Source: an uncultured Rhodospirillaceae bacterium (GTDB lineage: Bacteria > Pseudomonadota > Alphaproteobacteria > Rhodospirillales > Magnetospirillaceae). Taken from it: 32,537 nucleotides of DNA. The stretch spans positions 1 through 32,537 of the forward strand of contig CAJANL010000169.1 of the NCBI GenBank assembly GCA_903941105.1, read 5' to 3'. Numbering within the stretch: the stretch's first letter is position 1; every line of letters begins with the position of its first letter. The position numbers and the translations under genes are program-made. Shown one piece after another: positions 26,751 through 32,537 of the stretch. The notes under the pieces are model-generated. The model saw nothing but the letters and a program-made list of their open reading frames with translations. It did no database searches and had not been told where the DNA came from.

Positions 26751-27815
26751 GTGAGCGGACAGGAAACCATCTTCGGCAAGGACGGCCGCTGCGGGCGCAT
26801 CCTGCTCAACCGTCCCAAGGTGCTCAACGCCCTCAGCCCGACTCAGTTCGGCACCTTGGATGCGCAACTGGCGGCCTGGCAGCGCGACGACGGTGTGGCG
26901 GCGGTGGTGATCGAGGGGGAGGGCGAGCGCGCCTTCTCGGCCGGCGGCGACATTCGCGCCACCTACGACGCCTGGAAGCGGGGCGACCATGCCGGCAATC
27001 GCGGCCTGTTCCGCGCGGAATACCGGCTCGATCGCCGCATCCATTACTATCCCAAGCCCTATGTCGCCATCCTTGACGGCATCGTCATGGGTGGCGGCGC
27101 CGGCGTGTCCATCAACGGGGGCTTCCGCGTCGCCACCGAGCGCACCCAGTTCGCCATGCCCGAGACCGGCATCGGCTTCTTTCCCGATGTGGGCGCCACC
27201 CATTTCCTCAACCGCTGCCCGGGCCGGATCGGGCTCTATCTCGGACTGACCGGGGCCCGCATCGGCCCCGCCGATGCCCTGTGGGCCGGCATCGCCACCC
27301 ATTTCGTCCCGGTGGCGGGGCTCGATGCCTTGCGCGCCGGTCTGGCCGAGGCCGCTGGTGCGGCCGATGCGGCGGGTGCGGTGGCCGAGGTGCTGGCGGC
27401 GGCCCATCGCGATCCCGGCCCCGGCCTGCTGGCCGAGCATCGGGTCGCCATCGACACCTGTTTCGGCGCCGGCCGCCGCGTCGCCGATATTCGGACGGCG
27501 CTGTCGGCCGACCCCTGGGGCGCCTCGGTGGCGGAGGACCTGACGGCCAAGGCGCCCTTCGCCCTGGCGGTGGCTCACCGGCAGCTCACCGGCGGCCAGG
27601 GCATGGCGTTCGACGAGGCTATCCGCCGTGAATTCCGCCTGGCCTGCCGCTTCATCGCCGGCCACGACTTCTTCGAGGGCATCCGCGCCCAGGTGGTGGA
27701 CAAGGACCGCTCGCCGCGCTGGGACCCGGAAACCCTGGCCGAGGTCGACGCCCTGGCGGTGGATGCCTGCTTCGCCCCCTTGCCGGCGGGCGAGGAGTTG
27801 GAGTTCGAGGATTGA
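26751..27815 (+). CDS. Enoyl-CoA hydratase/isomerase family, 3-hydroxyisobutyryl-CoA hydrolase-like
   Basis: The 354-residue protein fits 3-hydroxyisobutyryl-CoA hydrolase (HIBCH), which releases 3-hydroxyisobutyrate from its CoA ester in valine breakdown. Crotonase-fold motifs present are FSAGGDIRA (oxyanion-hole region), GIVMGGGAGVS, and PETGIGFFPDVGATHFL, followed by the HIBCH-type C-terminus VVDKDRSPRWDPETL. Length (about 350) separates it from plain enoyl-CoA hydratases (about 260). It starts with GTG preceded by AGGGGG. It is divergent from metY, and the gene set downstream gives no valine-pathway partner. A perfect 12-bp hairpin follows the stop. Confidence 0.9.
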   Translation: MSGQETIFGKDGRCGRILLNRPKVLNALSPTQFGTLDAQLAAWQRDDGVAAVVIEGEGERAFSAGGDIRATYDAWKRGDHAGNRGLFRAEYRLDRRIHYYPKPYVAILDGIVMGGGAGVSINGGFRVATERTQFAMPETGIGFFPDVGATHFLNRCPGRIGLYLGLTGARIGPADALWAGIATHFVPVAGLDALRAGLAEAAGAADAAGAVAEVLAAAHRDPGPGLLAEHRVAIDTCFGAGRRVADIRTALSADPWGASVAEDLTAKAPFALAVAHRQLTGGQGMAFDEAIRREFRLACRFIAGHDFFEGIRAQVVDKDRSPRWDPETLAEVDALAVDACFAPLPAGEELEFED

Positions 27816-27830
27816 AAAGGCATTATACCA

Positions 27831-27882
27831 AGCCTCGATGAACCAGCCTCATCGAGGCTTGATCGGCCGCGACTGCGGCCGC
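27831..27882 (+). terminator. Two consecutive hairpins after the hydrolase gene
   Basis: A perfect 12-bp stem (27831-27842 with 27850-27861) with a 7-base loop begins 15 bases after the stop codon and is followed at once by a 7-bp GC stem (27865-27871 with 27876-27882). There is no T-run, so termination may depend on the strong structure or on rho. It could also be a dispersed palindrome. Confidence 0.45.
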
Positions 27883-28022
27883 GCGCCTTGTGGCACGGCA
27901 GCCAAGGGATTCGGAGAATCCCGCCCGGCGCCTGAGGGCTTCTCTGATGGGTTGCGATCAGCGAGATACGATATTTGGGGGCGACAGCGAAAAGTTGTGT
28001 CCCGTGGCCAGTGGCACGTCGC

Positions 28023-28050
28023 TTGGCGTTCGGCGTCAATTCGATCTAAT
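28023..28050 (+). promoter_or_regulatory. Candidate promoter for the 63-residue protein
   Basis: TTGGCG (28023-28028) and TCTAAT (28045-28050, 5/6 match) are 16 bases apart, and the start codon is 32 bases further on. The TTGG lies at the end of TGGCACG-N4-TTGG (28012-28026), which resembles a sigma-54 promoter except that the -12 element is TTGG instead of TTGC. The sigma-70 reading is the more likely. Confidence 0.4.
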
Positions 28051-28082
28051 ATCCCGTCCCCGACACTCATACGGAACGTGTC

Positions 28083-28274
28083 ATGTCGCCTGGCCGCCAA
28101 GTGCTGTTCGAGTTCACTCAAATCGGCAATGCCGTCAAGGTGACGGCGCTGGATTCGGCCAGTCTGGTCGAGGTCTCGGTGATGGGGCCGGCGACCGCCA
28201 GCCAGGCGCAGATGAAGGCGGCCGCCTTGCGGAAGCTCGAATACATGCTGGCCAAGAAGCGGGGAGGGGCATGA
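28083..28274 (+). CDS. Conserved 63-residue protein (DUF6898-like)
   Basis: The product is a 63-residue acidic-to-basic small protein: strands VLFEFTQIGNAVKVTALD and LVEVSVMGP, then an alpha helix MKAAALRKLEYMLAKK. I recall similar small proteins in many Alphaproteobacteria (pattern EF..IGNAVKVTA.D..S..EVS..GP....A...A..KL.Y), listed as DUF6898, but the name is given with caution. No function is known. A beta-beta-alpha fold is suggested by the pattern, with no signal peptide. It stands alone between the hydrolase gene and the convergent mucR-like gene, and a candidate promoter lies just upstream. GGAA precedes the ATG. Confidence 0.72.
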   Translation: MSPGRQVLFEFTQIGNAVKVTALDSASLVEVSVMGPATASQAQMKAAALRKLEYMLAKKRGGA

Positions 28275-28358
28275 CGCCCCGTCTGCTGCGGGCGGCGACA
28301 GCCTGAACGAGATATCCGACGGGGAATCATCCCCGCCGGGTTCTCAAGGCGAATGGAC

Positions 28359-28811
28359 TTAGCGGCGACCCTTGCGGGTGGTCTTCTCTTCTTCGCCGGG
28401 CTTGCGACCGAGGCCGATCTTCTTGGCGAAATCGGAGCGCTGGGCGGCGTAGTTGGGTGCCACCATGGGATAATCCGGCGGCAGACCCCACTTCGCCCGG
28501 TATTCGTCCGGCGTCATGTTGTAGGTGGTGCGCAGATGCCGCTTCAGCATCTTCAGCTTCTTGCCGTCTTCCAGGCAGATGATGTAATCGGGCGTCACCG
28601 ACTTCTTCACCGTCACAGCGGGCTTCGGCGCCTCGGACTTGATTTCCGGGGTCCCCAGTTCCAGCGACGACAACGAAGCATAGACGGTGTGGATCACTTC
28701 GGGGATTTGGCCGGCAGGAAGCGGATTCTTGCTGACATAGGCGGAGACGACGTCCACGGCCATACGCAGAAGTTCGTCACGGTTGGCTTTTTCGGAGCTG
28801 ATCTCGTTCAT
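28359..28811 (-). CDS. MucR/Ros-family transcriptional regulator, zinc site incomplete
   Basis: MucR/Ros proteins are DNA-binding regulators of exopolysaccharide, motility and cell-cycle genes in Alphaproteobacteria, and bind AT-rich DNA somewhat like H-NS. The 150-residue product shows the signature CLEDGKKLKMLKRHLRTTYN followed by MTPDEYRAKWGLPPDYPMVAPNYA. Aligned to Ros (Cys79, Cys82, His92, His97), the present protein has Cys79, Asp82 and His92 but Thr96-Tyr97, so the fourth ligand is absent. The start at 28811 has only a GGAT upstream; in-frame ATG at 28826 and TTG at 28850 are alternatives. A basic C-terminal tail (TTRKGRR) is present. Its upstream region is AT-rich and may be its own binding site. 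Confidence 0.9.
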   Translation of the reverse strand: MNEISSEKANRDELLRMAVDVVSAYVSKNPLPAGQIPEVIHTVYASLSSLELGTPEIKSEAPKPAVTVKKSVTPDYIICLEDGKKLKMLKRHLRTTYNMTPDEYRAKWGLPPDYPMVAPNYAAQRSDFAKKIGLGRKPGEEEKTTRKGRR

Positions 28812-29149
28812 CGGGGTATCCGGCATAGTTTGGAGGCCACGCTGGTGCAATTGAGCGCATGCTTCGACTTCGGAGTCAATTCGAAACTGATGTCGCTCAA
28901 TAATGAGTTCTTATCTAATGTGCCTATTTCAATAAATCTCCCTCGTATGGGAGGTGCAATACCCCAATAGTCTGTGTTCACCGTCGGATAATTCTGGCAA
29001 ATCCGTATCCATCGCGGCGACCGTAGACTCTTGTGCCGCCGCATGCTGCCCCCGTCATGGCGCCCCTTGAGTTGGTGGCGCATTGGCAATCTGCTCCGAT
29101 ATATGGTATCTAGCCCCGTTCAAGCCAAATCACTGGGAAGCTTGGTCGC
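28812..29149. promoter_or_regulatory. AT-rich divergent intergenic region between mucR-like gene and rpiB
   Basis: This 338-base gap is visibly AT-richer than its flanks at about 28875-28980, with TTATCTAAT, TCAATAATGA and AATAAAT, the type of sequence MucR/Ros proteins prefer. A small hairpin CTCCC-N6-GGGAG lies at 28938-28953. Toward rpiB, TTGGCA (29083-29088) with a poor TATCTA 18 bases later is a weak promoter candidate. I saw no small RNA, tRNA or protein gene in it. Confidence 0.4.
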
Positions 29150-29602
29150 ATGAATTCGCAGATCATCGCGCTGGCCGCCGATCACGGTGGCGTGGAAATG
29201 AAGGCCTTGATCCGGCAGGAGCTGGAAGGCCGTGGTTACAAGGTTCTCGACCTGGGGACCGATGGGCCGGCGTCGGTCGATTATCCCGATTTCGCCGACG
29301 CCTTGGCTGCGGCGTTGAAGGACGGACGCGCCAGCCGCGGCATCCTGATGTGCGGCACCGGCATCGGCATTTCCATTGCAGCCAATCGCCACGGCCATGT
29401 GCGGGCCGCTCTGGTGCACAATGTCACCGAGGCCCGGCTGTGCCGCGAGCACAACGACGCCAACGTGCTGGTGCTGGGCGGACGCACCCTCGGGCCGGAG
29501 GTGGCCAGGGATTGCGTCAAGGTCTTCCTCGACACCGCGTTCGAGGGCGGTGGCCGGCACGAGCGCCGCATCGCCAAGCTGGCCAAGCCCGATCAGGCCT
29601 GA
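29150..29602 (+). CDS. rpiB: Ribose-5-phosphate isomerase B
   Basis: RpiB interconverts ribose-5-phosphate and ribulose-5-phosphate in the pentose phosphate pathway. The 150-residue protein has the family motifs AADHGGVEMK near the start, DYPDFA, RGILMCGTGIGISIAANR (with the catalytic Cys at about residue 68 and the GTGIG loop), HNVTEARLCREHNDANVLVLGGR and the terminal FLDTAFEGGRHERRI-type segment. Length fits the family (about 145-150). The ATG has GGGAAG about ten bases upstream. It begins the block rpiB-glyA-nrdR-ribD; glyA follows after 36 bases, an arrangement I know from other Alphaproteobacteria. Confidence 0.95.
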   Translation: MNSQIIALAADHGGVEMKALIRQELEGRGYKVLDLGTDGPASVDYPDFADALAAALKDGRASRGILMCGTGIGISIAANRHGHVRAALVHNVTEARLCREHNDANVLVLGGRTLGPEVARDCVKVFLDTAFEGGGRHERRIAKLAKPDQA

Positions 29603-29638
29603 CTCACGTCATCCGTCCGCATATTCAGAAGGTTTCCG

Positions 29639-30916
29639 ATGTCCGACACTAACGCCTTTTTCCGTACCCCGCTGGCCGAGCAGGATCCTCAACTGGCTGC
29701 CGCCATCGCCAACGAACTGAAGCGCCAGCAGGACCAGATCGAGCTGATTGCCTCCGAGAACATCGTGTCCCGCGCGGTGCTTGAGGCGCAGGGTTCGGTC
29801 ATGACCAACAAGTATGCCGAGGGCTATCCCGGCAAGCGCTACTACGGTGGCTGCGAATTCGTCGACGTGGCCGAGAGCCTGGCCATCGAGCGCGCCTGCA
29901 AGCTGTTCGACTGCACCTATGCCAACGTCCAGCCCTCATCGGGCTCGCAGGCCAATCAGGGCGTCTACATGGCGCTGCTGCAGCCGGGCGACACCATCAT
30001 GGGCATGTCCCTGGCGGCCGGCGGCCACCTCACCCACGGTGCCGCGCCCAACCAGTCGGGCAAGTGGTTCAAGGCTGTGCAATACGGTGTGCGCCAGCAG
30101 GACGCCCAGATCGACTTCGACGAGGTCGAGGCGTTGGCGCGAGCCAACAGGCCCAAGCTGATCATCGCCGGCGGCTCGGCCTATCCGCGGGTCATCGACT
30201 TCGCCCGCTTCCGCAAGATCGCTGACGAGGTGGGAGCGCTGTTCATGGTCGACATGGCGCATTTCGCCGGCTTGGTGGCCGGGGGCGTCTATCCCAATCC
30301 GCTGCCGCACGCCCATGTGGTCACCACCACCACCCACAAGACCCTGCGCGGCCCGCGCGGCGGCATGATCCTGTCCAACGATGCCGACATCGGCAAGAAG
30401 ATCAATTCGGCCATCTTCCCCGGCATCCAGGGCGGCCCGCTGATGCATGTGGTCGCCGCCAAGGCGGTGGCTTTCGGCGAGGCGCTGCGGCCCGAATTCA
30501 AGCTCTACGCCCGGCAGGTGGTGGACAACGCCCGCGCCCTGGCCGACACCCTGGTGCGCCGCGGCGTCGACATCGTCTCCAAGGGCACCGACAGCCACCT
30601 CATGCTGGTGGACCTGCGGCCCAAGGGTCTGACCGGCAAGGCCACCGAGGCCAGCCTTGAACATGCCGGCATGACCTGCAACAAGAACGGCATTCCGTTC
30701 GACCCCGAGAAGCCCACCATCACCTCGGGCGTGCGTCTCGGCACCCCGGCGGCGACGACGCGGGGCTTCGGCGTCGCGGAGTTCAAGCAGGTGGGCGAGC
30801 TGATCGGCGACGTACTCGACGGCCTGTCCGCCAACCCCGACGACAATTCCGCCGCCGAGCGCGCCGCGCGCGCCCAGGTGGCCGAGATGTGTCGGCGGTT
30901 TCCCATTTATCAGTAG
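29639..30916 (+). CDS. glyA: Serine hydroxymethyltransferase
   Basis: GlyA interconverts serine and glycine with tetrahydrofolate and is the main source of one-carbon units. The 425-residue PLP enzyme has the N-terminal [39 protein letters not shown], and the PLP lysine at about Lys234 in [14 protein letters not shown]. The C-terminal [15 protein letters not shown] is also present. AGAAGG precedes the ATG. It lies between rpiB and nrdR. A GC hairpin follows the stop before nrdR. The folate cofactor links it to trmFO's methylene-THF use, though the two genes are far apart and not co-transcribed. Confidence 0.98.
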   Translation: MSDTNAFFRTPLAEQDPQLAAAIANELKRQQDQIELIASENIVSRAVLEAQGSVMTNKYAEGYPGKRYYGGCEFVDVAESLAIERACKLFDCTYANVQPSSGSQANQGVYMALLQPGDTIMGMSLAAGGHLTHGAAPNQSGKWFKAVQYGVRQQDAQIDFDEVEALARANRPKLIIAGGSAYPRVIDFARFRKIADEVGALFMVDMAHFAGLVAGGVYPNPLPHAHVVTTTTHKTLRGPRGGMILSNDADIGKKINSAIFPGIQGGPLMHVVAAKAVAFGEALRPEFKLYARQVVDNARALADTLVRRGVDIVSKGTDSHLMLVDLRPKGLTGKATEASLEHAGMTCNKNGIPFDPEKPTITSGVRLGTPAATTRGFGVAEFKQVGELIGDVLDGLSANPDDNSAAERAARAQVAEMCRRFPIYQ

Positions 30917-30931
30917 TCCTTAGACTAAGAT

Positions 30932-30953
30932 GCGGCGGCCGGGGGGCCGCCGC
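30932..30953 (+). other. GC-rich hairpin between glyA and nrdR
   Basis: A perfect 9-bp stem (30932-30940 with 30945-30953) with a loop of four G lies 15 bases after the glyA stop. No T-run follows, and nrdR starts 23 bases later on the same strand. It may be a partial terminator or an mRNA-stability element that sets glyA above nrdR expression. Confidence 0.5.
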
Positions 30954-30976
30954 TTGACCCCGGGGGGAATACATCC

Positions 30977-31450
30977 ATGCGCTGTCCGTTCTGCGGCCAT
31001 GACGATACTCAGGTGAAGGATTCGCGGCCGACCGAGGACAACTCGGCCATTCGGCGGCGGCGGTCCTGTCCGGCCTGCGGTTCGCGCTTCACCACCTTCG
31101 AGCGGGTGCAGATCCGCGATCTGGTGGTGATCAAGAAGGACGGCACCCGCGTGCCGTTCGACCGCGAGAAGCTGCTGCGGAGCCTGAAGATCGCCCTCAA
31201 GAAACGCCCCACCGACGAGGAACAGATCGAGCGCATCGTCAACGGCATCCATCGCCGCCTGGAGAGCATGGGGGAGAACGAAGTTCCCTCGAAATACATC
31301 GGCGAGCTGGTGATGGACGTGCTGATCGACCTGGACAAGGTGGCCTACGTCCGCTACGCCTCGGTCTACCGCAATTTCCGCGAAGCCAAGGACTTCGAGG
31401 ACTTCCTGGGGAAGATGGGTGGCCCGATCCGCGACCACGACCGAGACTGA
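30977..31450 (+). CDS. nrdR: NrdR, ATP-cone transcriptional repressor of ribonucleotide reductase genes
   Basis: NrdR represses ribonucleotide reductase genes by sensing (d)ATP. The 157-residue protein starts with a zinc ribbon ([17 protein letters not shown] ... [16 protein letters not shown]; Cys3, Cys6, Cys31, Cys34) and has an ATP-cone ([20 protein letters not shown] to the VYRNFRE region). Length fits the family (about 150). The ATG is preceded by GGGGGGA. It follows glyA and overlaps ribD by 32 bases. The targets would be nrd genes outside the window; its NrdR boxes cannot be tested here. Confidence 0.97.
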   Translation: MRCPFCGHDDTQVKDSRPTEDNSAIRRRRSCPACGSRFTTFERVQIRDLVVIKKDGTRVPFDREKLLRSLKIALKKRPTDEEQIERIVNGIHRRLESMGENEVPSKYIGELVMDVLIDLDKVAYVRYASVYRNFREAKDFEDFLGKMGGPIRDHDRD

Positions 31451-32537
31451 TCGTTGCCACATGCGGGCCGCGCTGGCTTTGGCGCGGCGTGGCCTGGGCA
31501 GCGTGTGGCCCAATCCGGCGGTCGGCTGCATCATCGTGGCGGATGGCCGCGTCGTCGGCCGTGGCTCCACTCAGCCGGGTGGGCGTCCGCATGCCGAGAC
31601 CGAGGCGCTGGCCATGGCCGGTCAGGCGGCACGCGGCGCCACCGTCTATGTCACCCTTGAGCCCTGCGCCCATCACGGCAAGACGCCGCCCTGCGCCGAG
31701 GCGCTGCTCAAGGCCGGCGTCACCCGCGTGGTGGTGGCGACCGGCGACCCCGATCCGCGGGTGTCCGGCAGGGGGCTCGACATCCTTCGCGGCAAGGGCG
31801 TCGCGGTGGAGACCGGCCTGCTGGAGGCCGAGGCCGCCGAGGTCAATGCCGGCTTCTTCATGCGCATCCGTGACGGCCGGCCGCTGGTCACCCTCAAGCT
31901 GGCCAGCACGCTCGACGGCCGCATCGCCACCCATGCCGGCGAAAGCCGCTGGATCACCGGCGATGCCGCCCGCTCCGCCGGTCATCTGCTGCGGGCCGAG
32001 CACGATGTCATCATGGTGGGCAGCGGCACCGCCCTGGCCGACGATCCCGAGTTGACCTGCCGTCTGCCCGGTCTGGCCGAGCATTCGCCGCTGCGCGCCG
32101 TGGTGGACGGCCGCCTGCGCCTGCCCCTGACCAGCCGGCTGGTGGCGGGCGCCAGCGATAATCCCACCTGGCTGGTGACCCTCGAAGGCGGTGACGCCCG
32201 GCGCATCGAGGCCTATGAGGAGGCCGGCGTCGAGGTGCTCGAAGTGCCGGCCGGTCCCGAAGGCAGCATCGATCTTCATGCCGCGCTTGAGGCCTTCGCC
32301 GAGAGGGGTGTCACCCGCGTGCTGGCCGAGGGCGGCGCTCATCTGGCGGCGGCGCTGTTCCGCGCCGATCTGGTCGATCGCCTGGTGTGGTTCCGTGCCC
32401 CCACTGTCATGGGCGGCGACGGCCTGCCGGCGGCGGTGGCGTTCGGCGTCGACCACTTGTCGCAGACGCCGCGCTTCCTGCGGGTCGACACCATGACCAC
32501 GGGTGGCGACATGATGGAAGTGTACAAGAGGGTTTGA
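31419..32537 (+). CDS. ribD: RibD, bifunctional riboflavin deaminase/reductase
   Basis: RibD carries out two steps of riboflavin synthesis: deamination of the pyrimidine intermediate and reduction of its ribosyl group. The 372-residue protein has the N-terminal zinc deaminase motifs PHAETEAL (with the catalytic Glu) and [13 protein letters not shown], and a C-terminal reductase domain starting near [15 protein letters not shown] with [15 protein letters not shown] and [13 protein letters not shown]. Length fits (about 360-370). It begins with GTG, GGGGAAG just upstream, inside the end of nrdR, so the two are probably coupled. The stop codon is the last three bases of the window, so the gene is complete; the riboflavin genes expected next are beyond the edge. 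Confidence 0.96.
   Translation: MARSATTTETDRCHMRAALALARRGLGSVWPNPAVGCIIVADGRVVGRGSTQPGGRPHAETEALAMAGQAARGATVYVTLEPCAHHGKTPPCAEALLKAGVTRVVVATGDPDPRVSGRGLDILRGKGVAVETGLLEAEAAEVNAGFFMRIRDGRPLVTLKLASTLDGRIATHAGESRWITGDAARSAGHLLRAEHDVIMVGSGTALADDPELTCRLPGLAEHSPLRAVVDGRLRLPLTSRLVAGASDNPTWLVTLEGGDARRIEAYEEAGVEVLEVPAGPEGSIDLHAALEAFAERGVTRVLAEGGAHLAAALFRADLVDRLVWFRAPTVMGGDGLPAAVAFGVDHLSQTPRFLRVDTMTTGGDMMEVYKRV

Noticed and set aside
28320-28335. 6-bp hairpin CGGGGA-N4-TCCCCG between convergent genes
   Set aside because: Too short and without a T-run to call a terminator.

Overview
The window is a GC-rich chromosomal segment that looks alphaproteobacterial, most likely a Magnetospirillum-type member of the Rhodospirillales. 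The reasons are the periplasmic nitrate reductase operon in the order napF-D-A-G-H-B-C (the order I recall for Magnetospirillum gryphiswaldense), a MucR/Ros-type regulator, a DUF4170 protein, an aspartate-rich (non-Cys) metal-site HemB, and the block rpiB-glyA-nrdR-ribD. No rRNA, tRNA or CRISPR array was recognised. The genus is inference; the class is well supported.

Region 1 (1-5700) is a sugar-nucleotide / surface-glycan cluster. A short reading frame at the left edge may be the start of a transposase. A leftward operon holds a UDP-glucose dehydrogenase and a UDP-glucuronate-decarboxylase-like SDR (ATGA overlap), then a PIG-L deacetylase. Divergent to it are a zinc-ribbon sugar C-methyltransferase and a glucose-1-phosphate cytidylyltransferase-like protein. 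Together these suggest UDP-GlcA/UDP-xylose production plus part of a CDP-sugar route, but no glycosyltransferase is in view.

Region 2 (5700-10060) has a small cysteine-containing unknown protein, NudC, a PAS-GGDEF-EAL protein with a broken GGDEF site and intact EAL, and an orphan periplasmic binding protein.

Region 3 (10060-18990) is the nap operon. It is preceded by a perfect FNR/Dnr-type box and closed by a strong intrinsic terminator. NapF is unusually short, with two instead of four [4Fe-4S] motifs, and a GC hairpin separates napA from napG. Beyond it are a sigma-54 activator and a divergently transcribed outer-membrane beta-barrel protein, with several palindromes between them.

Region 4 (18990-26610) holds housekeeping and small genes: TrmFO, a HAMP/PP2C phosphatase, a small unknown, a two-copy DUF4170 protein with a thioredoxin-like [2Fe-2S] ferredoxin, a single-domain parvulin, an exported pentapeptide-repeat protein, and a metY-hemB operon in which hemB seems to start at TTG.

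Region 5 (26750-32537) has a 3-hydroxyisobutyryl-CoA hydrolase-like protein, a 63-residue conserved small protein, a MucR-type regulator lacking one zinc ligand with an AT-rich upstream region, then rpiB, glyA, nrdR and ribD. I see no clearly unprecedented multi-gene system. The best leads are the short NapF, the sigma-54 activator/porin pair, the degenerate GGDEF-EAL plus orphan binding protein, and the duplicated DUF4170.
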